DNA of 64,000 nucleotides from Symsagittifera roscoffensis (Eukaryota > Xenacoelomorpha > Acoela > Convolutidae). The notes under the pieces are model-generated. The model searched no databases. It saw only the letters and a program-made list of their open reading frames with translations, and was not told where the DNA came from. The position numbers were made by a program, and so were the translations under genes. How positions within the stretch are numbered: the first letter of the stretch is position 1; every line of letters starts with the position of its first letter. Location of the stretch: assembly GCF_963678635.1 (NCBI RefSeq), contig NC_087066.1:67095477-67159476 (forward strand). The letters run 5' to 3'. Below, in pieces: positions 1 to 9,703 of the stretch.

Positions 1-242
1 TAAATTGAGATATTTGAGATTTTCTAATAAGTTTTCACATATCTCCTGAAAGATGCATGAATTTGATTAAAAACCGTTGCACTTTTTGGTAAGCTTGAAA
101 TGGCAAAAATGCCTGAAAACTGAAGATAATGTAAAAAAGAACAATTAAGTTTTTGTAGCTTTTAAAACCCTGAAGGTAACGTCATTTGACGTTCTTAAAG
201 TAGTTACCAAAACCGAGAAGTCCAATATTTTTTCGATATATG
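1..242. other. AT-rich sequence, nothing recognised
   Basis: No reading frame, repeat unit or RNA-like fold that I can support. Confidence 0.5.
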
Positions 243-300
243 GGTAAATAATAATATATGTATGCATGTCTGTATGTATCCATGCATGTATGTATGTACG
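243..300. repeat. Imperfect (TGTA)n / ATGCATGT microsatellite
   Basis: The stretch is a run of TGTA and TGCATG tetranucleotide-type units interrupted by single substitutions. It is a simple alternating purine-pyrimidine repeat with no sign of coding. Confidence 0.8.
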
Positions 301-360
301 CTAAGTTTCCACCTTAGAAAACTAGTGAAAAAATAAGAACTTTGAATGAAAACTAAGGAT

Positions 361-1180
361 GTGCTCGACCTGTGTTTTCACTGTGCTCAACCAATGCTTC
401 AACTTTCTCGACCAATAATGGGTGTTTTGTGACTCTGCTCAAAAATTCTCGACTTTCCAATCCATCAAATAACATGGGTAAATTGACAACAAATGGTAAT
501 ATATGCTTTTCAAATGATTTTTGCGATGATTGAACCGCAAAAAAAAACCTATAAGAATTTGCGGAATGCAAAATTTTTGCCTTGGAAAAAATAATTTTAA
601 CAAATTGAATTTTCCGTTTTTACATTCAATTTTTTTCAGAAATCTGAATTAGAACTGTTAATCTGGATACTGATTTTTGAGAAAACTTCGACGAAATAAC
701 TTTGTCTCGTCACAGAAAGCCTCAGATCTCGACAAATTGAAGGGTTTTCCCTGAAACTTCTAATTAATTGTTAAACAATTATCCTAAGATTTTTGTTGCC
801 GATTTCAATTCTCTTACTGATGTCGTTTCTGAGTTTTTTTTGGTTAATTTTCAATTTGAGATTGATTAAAAATTTTCAAAAAAAATTAAGTTTTGAAAAG
901 TTTTGGTTCCACTTGACCTGTATTTTGATGTTCTTCGACCTATATTTTGACTGTGCTTGATGTTTTTCTCGGCATTCAGGTATGCTTCGACTGTACTCGA
1001 CTTCTGTCTGCTTCGACTTTCTCGAGCGAAATTGGGTATGTCCCGACAGTGATTGAGTTATTTCTCGACTTTCTTGACTAAAAATGGGTACGTCTCAATT
1101 TTTTGCTCGACTTTAAACTGCTTCTCGACCGCGGGTTTGAGTCGAAAAACCGATCCTTTTCCACCTTCAAACTCGAAACT
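361..1180. repeat. Degenerate CTCGACTTTC-type short repeat field
   Basis: Blocks resembling TTCGACTTTCTCGACC, each followed by AAAATGGGTA and another TCTCGACT, recur near 402-440, 1008-1042 and 1062-1095, with extra CTCGAC hexamers near 365, 447, 995, 1122 and 1133. CTCGAC is far denser here than in the neighbouring AT-rich DNA. The units are diverged and irregularly spaced, with AT-rich non-repeat sequence between about 560 and 900. It could be an old minisatellite or fragments of a dispersed element. No function is assigned. Confidence 0.5.
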
Positions 1181-1546
1181 TAAGTCAAGCACCCTGACCC
1201 GGAAATCAATATCCTCCTAATTGTTTGTTTTCATTTCATGATGAAGCTTTTAGGATGCATTAAATCAGATCTGTGTAATTGCCCCTCTGCGATGGCAGAG
1301 ATTGTAGGACGAGTTCTCGCTTGATCTCTAGCTCCAGGTCTACTGCAGGTATACCTGATTTGGTTGCAATAGTATCACATGAAAGTTCTAGACGCAGAAA
1401 AACAGCCTTGAGTTGCAAAAAAGCTCCGCCCAAAAAAAAACAGAATGTGGGAAAACAGTATATGCGTAGACGGGCTGGATATCCTTTTACAGATCCTCTG
1501 CGACCAGCAGAAACTACAATTATTAATATTATTAAATTGGTCTCGA

Positions 1547-1597
1547 GAAAAACCACCCCGAGCACAAAATTTTGTCACTGTCTTTGAAGGTCGGAAT
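1547..1597 (-). repeat. Terminal fragment of the HINE-like element
   Basis: About 50 bp match the 5' end of the family in reverse: ACCACCCCGAGCACAAA, then a diverged palindrome, then GGTCGGAATA at the outer edge. The body of the element is absent on the left. Overlapping open frames across 1260-1645 run into this fragment, which argues against them being real exons. Confidence 0.5.
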
Positions 1598-1870
1598 AGT
1601 AGTCACGTGATGAATGATGAAACTAAAAGCTCAGCCAGCAAATGAAAATTGTTTAAGTGCCTTGTTTTTTGATTTTTTTTTGTAATTTTGTTTTTAACAA
1701 TGAGTGCGTATACAATTGAACATCGCAAAAATTGTTATAATATCTTTTTGACAGCCTTTTCAATTATAAATAAGTAAATTGTAAGCTGTATTTGATAACT
1801 CATTGGTCTGCCTAGTGGAGTATTTAATAAACTTTGAGCCAATACATTTCCAAGCTTAGTCAAACAAAAG

Positions 1871-2382
1871 TGTTCCGACTTTCCAAGAAAGTGCGGAATT
1901 TTTATGCTTGTGTTGGTTTTGTTTATTCAATCAGCTTTTGATTTTTCACTGAGGGTGTTTGAGCATATTTTTATACAAATTGAAAAACATTGTAGTCTTG
2001 AGCTTGAATTCAAAAGTTATATATTTTAGTTGCGATTATTTTTTGTAAAATTACGGGCGTCTGAAATTGCTAATTTGGCCAATTTGGGATAATTAACGCG
2101 CGACATATTGCGTTATTACTACATCGTAAGCGGCAAATTTATGCATTCCAAATTAAATTAAGGTCAGCAGTTTAGTCGTTTGAAAATCAAGAAGCTAAAC
2201 ACAATGTTCGTGTTTTACATAACGTTTGGGGGGTTGAAAACAATGAAAAGCTTTAAAAAAAGAAAAAAACCTTTTTTTTTGTTTTCATTTTTTCGTCAAT
2301 CATTCAACCAAGAAAAATTTAATTTGGCTTTAAAGTGCGGTTGGAACACTTAAAGTTTTGCTCTGATACACGAGTAGCCTTG
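1871..2382 (+). mobile_element. HINE-like element, diverged copy
   Basis: This starts with TGTTCCGACTTTCC plus a degraded palindrome. It carries the family interior (TTTTTGTAAAATTACGGGCG near 2040, then a TTGGCCAATTTGGGATAATT-like segment and ACGCGCGA). It ends near a GTTGGAACACTT block followed by GCTCTGATACACGAG. The length of about 510 bp matches other full copies. The 3' hairpin (CAGGGC-TTC-GCCCTG elsewhere) is eroded. It has no coding capacity, as expected for a non-autonomous element. Confidence 0.7.
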
Positions 2383-3457
2383 GTGCTCTCTAGAATTAAA
2401 TGACAGAAAATTTTACTAACTCAAATTACAATGTCATGCTGGTAGTTGTTGTTTTCAGATTTTCTTTGTCAGACAGAATGAATATTTTTGTTAAAAACAT
2501 TTCCCCACATTGGTTTAAAAATTTATGACAAATTTGATGTGCTGATACAAATTTTTGATAGTTATCAAGCACTGGTGAAAATTTTCTCTGCTGTGCTTGC
2601 AATAACATTGGCGACATTGCTGTTTTTATTGATTTTAATGACTTTAAGTTGGTGTTTTTGGTTATTACTCATTTGTCACGAAATGCAAAATTATTCAATT
2701 TTGACCCTGTTGAAAACTTCTACAGTTTCGGCACTGCTGAACACCCTCAAATTTTTTAATTAATTATATTTTCAAAAAGTTTTTTTTTCGAAAACTCTTT
2801 CAGCAGCTCAAAAGCATGTCTGACCGCTTTTTTTTTAAATTTCAGGCCATTTCGTTTTTAAATTAATTTTTTTTAAAGCTAAATGATAATTATGAATCAT
2901 TTCAGACCAATTTGGTGGGACTATTTTGTATTAGGGGTTTGATAACTTAAAACTAGAAGCCCTCCCTCTAGTTCTTATAACTCCTTTAAAATCAAAGTTT
3001 AAGAATTTTTTATCTAATTTTCCAATTTTTATGGTAATGATAAATATTCATAATTGCGTATGTTTCTTTTTTTTATATAATTCTGAAAGAAAAGTGCAAC
3101 AAAGATCTGCGAATGTCTTACAGTAGAACCAACGGCGGTTTTTTTTTGCTGTCATCATTTTGGTTGTACTCAAGTCACTTTTTCCAAAAACGTTTTCTTC
3201 ACTTCAAAGTTTCAAACTATATGTGTCTTCCGAGTTTGCTTATCTTGATTCTAATTTGAAACGACTTCCAAAAAATTACCAGTTGAATGAGTTTAAGGCT
3301 AAATGAAATACCTAGCGCTGATCAATTATGTAAATCAAACTACAAAATACTCATTGGTCCTGTTGGTTCGAAGAGTTTTAGAGACTACATTTCTAGAAAT
3401 AAAACAAAAATATGACGCACTGGTTCATTGGATACGTTCATTGATTCTTTTGTTCAA
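2383..3457. other. AT-rich sequence without a supportable gene
   Basis: Homopolymer A and T runs dominate. One plus-strand open frame (2488-2763) encodes a strongly hydrophobic peptide, but it lacks an ATG start, splice context and recognisable motifs. Hydrophobic frames are expected by chance in T-rich DNA. Confidence 0.5.
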
Positions 3458-3640
3458 GGGGGGGGGGGGGTTAGAGTGGGAAGCCTAAGTTTGAGGGAGG
3501 TTGCAAAGGTGGATGTAAAAATGGCAGTGAGTGTTGAGGTTGGCGGCAATGGTGAGTATGTATGTGGTGTAATTTGGAGGTAAAAAAGAGAAGATGGGTA
3601 TTAAAATGTGAGGTTATTGCTATGAAACAATAAAGAACAG
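3458..3640 (+). repeat. G-rich, C-poor tract with 13-nt poly-G
   Basis: A run of 13 G (3458-3470) is followed by about 170 bp rich in GAGGT, GGTGG and GTGAGTG words on the plus strand, almost without C. It resembles a decayed GA/GT-type simple repeat. No gene is seen in it. Confidence 0.55.
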
Positions 3641-3797
3641 GTGAGTAAATTTAGAAATAGAGTAGGCTGTCAGTAATGCAGAAAAAGTTTTGCAGAAGAT
3701 TTGGAACAAACATTTATTAGGTTTTGAATGTATTATAATCAATATATCTTCTTTGAAACTGATGAGTTATAATAGATTTCGTGGTCCTAAAGTTAAC

Positions 3798-5238
3798 TGT
3801 TCCGACTTTCGAAGAAAGTGCGGATTACTTATGCTTGGCGTATTTTTTTTATTCAGTCAATTTTCGACTTGTTGACTAATCCCGGGTTGAAGTCACAGAA
3901 GTTTATCAGTACTGTTCAACAGAAACAACAAAAACCAAAAACCAGTCCTATATCAGAGTTTACATCACCATTTACAGCAGCACTCCTGCCTCAGGATTTT
4001 ACTCTGTTATTCATCTGACCAAGAGATTGAACAGGAAAAAATTTGCTAGTACTGTTCTAGAACTGTAACAATACTGTTACAGTACTATTTAATTTCTTTT
4101 TGTTATAAATTATAACTGAAAATTTTTTTTACTAAATTTCGATTTGATTTCCAAGTTTTGTTACGTGTCGTTCCAATCAAAAAACCATTAACTTAACCTT
4201 AAATTTTTAGAAAAAAATGTCGCACTTTTTTTGTAAAAAATTGAAAAAGTTTTTCTTTTTAAAATGATGCATCCTTTCACAGCTAGAAATAAACTCAAAA
4301 ATTGTCGAAATCATAATTTGCCTAGCTTTTAATTATTTTATAATTGAGTTTTAATACCGACATTTCCTTAAAATTTTTCTCAGAAAATCCCAAATAAATC
4401 TTCAATAAGATGGCCGAAAATGTTTTTGAAATCAGCCCAACCAAATAACTTCATTGAAATCATGTTTCTGTCAAGGCGCGGATATTTGTAGTTTTTAAGA
4501 TTTTTACTTTTTTTTTATTCGATTTTTGATCATAGATATAACAGAACAATATCTCTGATTTTTTCTGATCAGAGAATTATCAGAACAAAATCTCTTATTT
4601 TATTCTGGTCAGAAAAAAAAAAGCAGAATAAAAACAGTACTGTAGCAGCACTGATTCAGTACTGTTACAGTACTGGGTTTTTTGTCGCTGGTTTATCTCT
4701 AATCAGAGTTAATTTGCCAATTGCCAGAATCTGAAACAGAACTGATATTTTACTAAAAAGTTTCTGGAGAAGTAATGATTTTCTCTGTGACTTCAACCCG
4801 GAAGCGTTTTTGACGGAATTTTTTGTTACCATCTGAGAGATTTTGTCACTTTTAGCTCAAATTTTTTAAAAGAGTTTCATCTGTGATCATTTTTTGTAAA
4901 ATTACGAGCGTTTAAAAATTGTTAATTTGGCCAATTTGAGATATTTAAAGTGCGATATATTGCGTACTTATAACACGCGTAAGAAGCAAATTAATACGTT
5001 TCAAATTGAATTGAGGCCAGCATTTTAATCCTATTATCACAATGCGATACTCTAAAGACACCCTCAGTACCTTACTTATCGTGTGGGGGCATAAGATGAA
5101 TAAAAAATCATTAAAAAGAAAATTCTTCTTTTTTCTCAACTATTTCGTCAATTATTCAACCGAAAGAAAACTTTTCAGCTGACCTTAAGTGCAGTCGAAA
5201 CATTCAGGGCTTTGCCCTAATATACGAGCAGTCTTGTT
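3798..5238 (+). mobile_element. HINE-like element interrupted by a nested insertion
   Basis: The left part starts with TGTTCCGACTTTCG and a short palindrome at 3798. The right part resumes at about 4802 with TTTTTGACGGAATTTTTTGT and ends with a GTCGAAACATTCAGGGC block, a weak hairpin and ACGAGCAGTCTTGTT at 5238. Removing 3882-4801 leaves about 520 bp, the normal length of this family, with interior segments in the same order as in the copy at 9704-10230. The element is therefore older than the insertion inside it. Confidence 0.75.
3882..4801. mobile_element. ~920-bp element with perfect 18-bp terminal inverted repeats, nested
   Basis: The left end is CCGGGTTGAAGTCACAGA and the right end is its exact reverse complement, TCTGTGACTTCAACCCGG. 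The interior has no long open frame, so it is non-autonomous. Several CAGTACTG palindromes and ACAGTACT words cluster near both ends (about 3906, 4045-4085 and 4632-4672), like sub-terminal protein-binding repeats of DNA transposons. I could not see an obvious target-site duplication, so the superfamily is unknown. Confidence 0.75.
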
Positions 5239-5325
5239 AAACGATTATGATGGAAACTTCAGTACGAGCAGAGAAGTTATATCTGAAGGAGTAGAAAAGT
5301 TACATAACTGACTCTCACATATTTT

Positions 5326-5631
5326 TGTTCCGACTTTCGATACGAAAGTAACAAAATATTTGTGCAAATTTTGACTTTTTAACTATCCATTTTTAGCGGA
5401 GATATAATTTGTCTTACAAATTGTTCCCAATTGGTTGAAAGAAGCTAATTTGCCATTATTGATTTGTTGCAAGAAGCGAATCTATCTTTTAGGAAAGTCC
5501 ATCTATTTCAAATTTCAGAAGAAAACAAGTTTTATTTTTTTACATTAATTTTTGTTGGTTAATACTGCTCCATAAACCTTAAAAGGCAGTCGGAACATTC
5601 AGGGCTTCAGCCTGATACGAGCAGTCTTGTT
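5326..5631 (+). mobile_element. HINE-like element, internally deleted copy
   Basis: The 5' end is TGTTCCGACT plus the palindrome ACTTTCGATACGAAAGT. The 3' end has AGTCGGAACA, the hairpin CAGGGC-TTC-GCCTG and GAGCAGTCTTGTT. At about 306 bp it is shorter than the ~520-bp full copies. The missing part lies in the centre: the sequence jumps from the CCATTTTT segment to GGAGATATAATTTGTCTTA. Confidence 0.8.
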
Positions 5632-6258
5632 CTATTCTAGATTTAACTCAAATAAAACATGAGAAGTTATATAGTTATTCACCCCTTAAAAATCCTCCCT
5701 CAACCATATTGTTTGGATATATATAATTTTACAAACTCATCAAGAAAAAGGTAGAAAGCAAAAGGTTTTTGATTCGTTGCACATATAAAAATTGGCCGCC
5801 TTGTTTTGACAAAATATCATTTTTCAAAAGAATTTTTGAATTAATGATTTTGATATTTGTAAAGAAGAAAAATATTGTTAAAAATAGATATTTGAATGCC
5901 CTGGCGATAATTGGGAGCATCATTAATATCACCACGGTCGCAGTTGCCCATCATTTTATACTTGGCTGAAAAATAAACTAATTTAAAATCTGTTTTCCAT
6001 AAGATGAATTGCATCAGCCTCATAGTCTAAAAGCTGGGTAAAAATCGTGGCCCTCATTACCTCTCCCGTTTCCTTAGTAAGTCTCCAGTTTTTTTGCCCT
6101 CTTTTGCTGTTGAATATTCCAACAGGAGTCAAACGCAACTAATTTTGTAATATATTGCATAGAATTGCATTCAAAAGGGAAACCATTCATTCGCTCTCCG
6201 TGAAATAAGAGTTATAGTGAACACCGCGGCTCGAACATCACCTATGTATGAATCATTG
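5632..6258. other. Intergenic or 3'-flank sequence, nothing recognised
   Basis: Overlapping open frames at 5729-6023 on both strands read low-complexity, T-rich sequence and match no family I know. No structured repeat was found apart from the 8-bp duplication bordering the next MITE. Confidence 0.4.
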
Positions 6259-6396
6259 CAGTAGCGGATTTAGGGGGGGGGGGGGTTGGATTTGCTCGGA
6301 AAATCAATTTGGTCGACGTGAAAAAAGTCGACCAGATTTAAAAAAAAAACATTGAGCCGCCCTAATCCCCTCGAGAAAATCCTAGATCCGCCCCTG
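6259..6396 (+). mobile_element. 138-bp hAT-like MITE with 8-bp target duplication
   Basis: The left end is CAGTAGCGGATTTAGG and the right end reverse-complements to CAGGGGCGGATCTAGG. An exact 8-bp target-site duplication, AATCATTG, flanks it at 6251-6258 and 6397-6404. CAGGGGCGGAT-type termini with 8-bp duplications are typical of hAT transposons. The interior has a poly-G run and a GTCGAC...GTCGAC inverted pair shared with the element at 7452. It lies about 160 bp past the stop codon of the receptor exon, on the 3' side. Confidence 0.9.
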
Positions 6397-6495
6397 AATC
6401 ATTGAGATCTATTTAACATTTTCCATATTGTTAAATGGAAGTACTAAATTCAGTACGATTTCAATATTTTTGTGTTTAGCTGCGTTCCATCAGCT

Positions 6496-6501
6496 TTTAA
6501 T
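6496..6501 (-). promoter_or_regulatory. Candidate polyadenylation signal ATTAAA
   Basis: On the minus strand an ATTAAA hexamer lies about 62 nt downstream of the receptor stop codon. The spacing suits a short 3' UTR, but the hexamer is common by chance in AT-rich DNA. Confidence 0.3.
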
Positions 6502-6562
6502 TTGTTAGAAGTTCTGAATTACATCTAGTTTTTTTTGTTCTCATGTGGTCCTCCTGTCTATA

Positions 6563-6840
6563 TCAGTAGTAGGGTTTGTCGGTTGGCAAATCTGGCTCGC
6601 CGTACTTGGCAGTCAGAATGAAGTAGAAACTGAGAGTGGTGGTGAGTAGTACGAACAGAATGGCACTCAGTCGGTCCACAATGCGACTCAAGTACTGCCA
6701 GTCTCGGATGACAGCATTGCGGCGTCTGTCCCGCTGCTTGTCGTACATGATCCCCTCACACAGTTTCTCAAGTTTGGCCAGTTGGGCGATGACTTTGTCG
6801 AAGCCGTTGCTCAAGAAGGGCGTGGCGTCCAGCACTCCGT
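6563..6840 (-). CDS. Nicotinic acetylcholine receptor-type Cys-loop subunit, last coding exon
   Basis: This exon encodes 91 residues plus a TGA stop, and its first two bases complete a split codon. Upstream on the minus strand is a pyrimidine tract ending in TTTTTTAG, a good splice acceptor. Exon residues about 10-50 correspond to the intracellular MA helix that precedes TM4, rich in charged residues and ending in RDWQYLSRIVDRL. This matches the family pattern W-K/Q-Y-V-A-x-V-V/I-D-R-L of cation-selective (nicotinic) subunits. TM4 follows (about 21 residues, LSAILFVLLTTTLSFYFILTA), then a short extracellular tail ending KPYY, as expected for a C-terminal exon. The product would be one subunit of a pentameric ligand-gated cation channel in the plasma membrane. 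GC content is clearly higher than in surrounding DNA. GABA- and glycine-type subunits lack the W-x-DRL arrangement and are less likely. The ligand-binding domain and TM1-TM3 exons were not found in the window, so the exact subunit type is open. Confidence 0.85.
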
Positions 6841-7451
6841 CTAAAAAAGTTATAAAGTAGTTATTAGAGAAAATAGATTAAACTAGTGCTTGAAAAAACA
6901 GAAATAGACGTTTTTTAAAGGTTCTATTTTTTCGAATTGCTTCATTTATCTATTTGCAAAACAACTTTTTAGACTATTTTCTATGTTTGATGTCAGTGGC
7001 AATAAAATTTGACAAAAACAATAGAAAGGTGAGTTTCGAAAATATGACTTTTTCAAAATAAAGTATGTTCTGATCACCTTAATCTTAAAATTAATATGTG
7101 AAAACTAAAAACTCTTTTTCTGTCTGGCAGGGACGTGTTAATGATGGAGGCAGCCGTGAACTGCTCCAAATATTGTAGCAAGAATACCCTGTAGCCAATC
7201 GCTAATATTTATTTATCTTGTCAGTGTCTTGGCAACATACGTTTATCTTGCAAGAGTCTCGCAAGTTTCCTGCAATTAACTTTTCAATTTTTGGTATTGA
7301 ACGTCAATTTGCTGTAGTGAAAAACTTTTAAAAGGGATGCAGACCGAGCTGGAGAAAACTACATGATTGAAGGCCTGACGACCCGACTTTGAAGGCTCAC
7401 CTCAAAAAGCAATTCTAGTGAACGTTTTTTATTGTGGTTTAGTATCTAGCT
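6841..7451. other. Probable terminal intron of the receptor gene, proximal part
   Basis: This is the AT-rich sequence immediately upstream (minus strand) of the receptor exon. No further receptor exon was recognised. Words such as TTTATCTTGCAA and CTTGCAAG recur near 7210-7290 and again near 7950-8000, with the MITE at 7452 between them. Confidence 0.45.
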
Positions 7452-7833
7452 CAGGGGCGGATTTAGGGGGGAGGGGGCGGACGCCCCACCCCCCTCAGGG
7501 ATTCGACCCTGCCGACCCAAAGGGTCCCCCTTTGGTACTTTTTAAGAAATACATTTCTGGCCGACCGACCCTGAAATTTTTCTAAAGGCGCCCTTGGCGC
7601 CAATATATACTAATTTTGAGGGGGGAGCGCGCGCCGAAAAAACGCGAAGTGCCTAAAAACGCCTTTTGTGGACTTTTTTTTAAATTTTGCCTGCGGCTCA
7701 GAAAATTTGGCCAAAACAGGGAGTAAACCGGGCTTGGGGAGAGCTCGAAAATTTATTTCGGTCGACCTAAAAAAAGGTCGACAAAATATCCGCCCCCCCC
7801 CCCCCCCTCGAGAAAATCCTAGATCCGCCCCTG
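7452..7833 (+). mobile_element. 382-bp hAT-like MITE with 8-bp target duplication
   Basis: The termini are CAGGGGCGGATTTAGG and, as the reverse complement of the right end, CAGGGGCGGATCTAGG. The exact 8-bp duplication ATCTAGCT lies at 7444-7451 and 7834-7841. It is a longer relative of 6259-6396: it shares the left G-rich block, the GTCGACC...GGTCGAC inverted pair and the right CTCGAGAAAATCCTAGAT end. Open frames crossing it (for example 7668-7949) are fortuitous. Confidence 0.92.
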
Positions 7834-8696
7834 ATCTAGCTGGCTGTTTTTTCTTAGATAAGTTGCTGAAAGATGCTTTTTTGATACATGTCTGGCTATT
7901 GGTTTGGCTGGAACTTTTTTTAAGTTTTACAAAACTACGTTTATTTTAAATTACGGTTATCTTGCAACGTTTTGCATGAATCTAGCAAGATCTTGCTTAA
8001 AAAATTACATACGAAATGTCAAAAATGTTGTGACACTACAACTGGTCAAAAATTCGCTTTTTTCCGAAAAAGAAACAACTCATCGAAAGCGACAATTCGC
8101 ATTTTTTTTGGAAAAAGAGAGAACACGCATCTGTGACAATTTGTACGGGTTTCAAGTGGTATGCTGCATAGGGGCTGATTTGTGTTGAGTGCTCGCCAAA
8201 AACTGAAAACACCTGGCGGTTATAGCGCGCTTAACACCGGACAATTGGATGAGATTTTTATCTAAGTTTTGTCGCTTGCAAACTGTTAATTTTTCGTCAC
8301 TGCTAGTTGTCCTTTTTGACCATTTGTCGCCGCGCTTATCGACTTCAGTAAAGAACTTTGAGTTCGAGTTATTTTACGTAACATTTTTTTCACAGATAAA
8401 CTACCAGCGTTTTCGAAGTATATCATGTTGAAATCAAAGTTTGATTTCAAGTTCTCCTCGAGATATCGAGAAGGAAAAATTATTTGATATTTTTGCAGTT
8501 CGAATCAAAACTCGAAAGCCACTAGTGTGGCATGCATGGATCACGTGAGCTGATCTGGCTTGATTGCATGGCTGCGTGAACAAAATCACACACTGAACCT
8601 TCCTATGTTTCCTTCTTAAGATTTATTAGCCCCAGATCAATCCAACAAAGGTTAATAAATGATGATTTCCTTTACTAAAAAGTTAAATGCAAGTAA
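7834..8696. other. Sequence without a supportable gene
   Basis: Short plus-strand open frames (7904-8188, 8249-8431) lack family motifs. There is a little more GC around 8110-8350 but no recognisable exon. Confidence 0.4.
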
Positions 8697-8705
8697 TAAA
8701 CAGGC

Positions 8706-9072
8706 GGAGGCTATTCTCATGCGCGAAGGACCGAATGCGCGGAAAAAACTCGTGACCGAAGGACCGAAAACAAAATTAGCCGAAAATCAATTTCCAAAAA
8801 GAAGCAATTGCCATTCAATTCAAATGAATTAAATGAAGCAATATGTTGCATCTTTCATAACGAAACCCTTGAAATATAAAATTTGTTCCAATTCGGCGGT
8901 GGTCAGTGACAATTTGAAAATTTTGCATATTTCTGCCGTTTTTATATTCGGCCAATATCAATATTCAGTCCCTGGAAGTGTTTATTTTTCTTTCCAAATT
9001 TTAGATTACTGAAATCTGATTGGCTGATTTTTATTTTCGCGCATTCGGTTCTTCGCGTATGAGGGATTCCAC
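8706..9072. mobile_element. 367-bp MITE with 9-bp target duplication
   Basis: Direct copies of TAAACAGGC lie at 8697-8705 and 9073-9081. The inner ends are inverted: the left has CTCATGCGCGAAGGACCGAA then TGCGCGG, and the right reverse-complements to CTCATACGCGAAGAACCGAA then TGCGCGA. The arms are about 35-45 bp. It has no coding capacity. An 8-9-bp duplication with fairly long inverted arms suits Mutator-like or P-like elements, but the superfamily is not settled. Confidence 0.8.
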
Positions 9073-9207
9073 TAAACAGGCATCTGTTAGGAAGGAATTT
9101 TTGAAAACAATGGATTTTTTATTCTAAATTTTAACGTTGCAAAAACACTTCATGCCGTTTATACAAAAACATTTAATGTTAAATTTCATGTTGATAGCTG
9201 CGCTTTG

Positions 9208-9654
9208 CACGGGCGGATCTCGGATTTTCTCGAGGGGGGTGGGAAGGGGGCTGGTGATTTTCAAAAAAAAGTTCGAAAATTTTTTCGGCCTTTTTTTGGT
9301 CGACAAAATTGATTTTCGAGATCTCCTAAAGCACTCAAAAGATCCTGTTTTGGCCAAACTTTATGCGTTGTATGCAAAATTTTGAAAATGTAGGCTAAAA
9401 CTGGCTTTTTTGGGCACTTTTTTGAAAAATTCTTACCAAAAAATTGCGTTTTTTCGGCGCGCTTTTTTTCAAAATTAGTATATATTTGCACCGAAGGCTT
9501 CTCAGAAAATCACCAAAAATGGATATCTCCGTCAGCAAAAATGGATATCTCAACATTGTACAAAGGGTGACCCTTTGGGACGGCAGGGAACGAATTCCTG
9601 AGAAGAGGCGTCCGATCCCGTCCCTCCCCGTCCTCCCCAAATTCGCCGCCCCTG
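9208..9654 (-). mobile_element. 447-bp hAT-like MITE, reversed relative to its relatives
   Basis: The left end is CACGGGCGGATCTCGG and the right end ends CGCCGCCCCTG. Flanks GCGCTTTG (9200-9207) and GCGCTTTT (9655-9662) match at 7 of 8 positions, a slightly decayed target duplication. The interior shares GTCGAC, the AAAGGGT...ACCCTTT segment and the GGATTTTCTCGAGG block with 7452-7833, but in the opposite orientation. Open frames on both strands inside it are not genes. Confidence 0.85.
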
Positions 9655-9703
9655 GCGCTTTTTTCGGATGAAAGGAAGTATAATTGATTGTAATTGAGTT
9701 TAT

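Noticed and set aside
1260-1645. Overlapping open frames in a slightly GC-richer segment
   Set aside because: Several frames on both strands are open at once, none shows a family motif, and the right part overlaps a HINE-like fragment.
2488-2763. Hydrophobic frame resembling a membrane segment
   Set aside because: No ATG start, acceptor or donor that would define an exon, and T-rich DNA commonly gives Phe/Leu-rich frames.
6636-6860. Plus-strand open frame antisense to the receptor exon
   Set aside because: It is a shadow of the receptor coding frame and reads into the splice acceptor.
9395-9671. Open frames with Arg/Gly-rich peptides on both strands
   Set aside because: They lie inside the hAT-like MITE at 9208-9654 and follow its GC-rich end.
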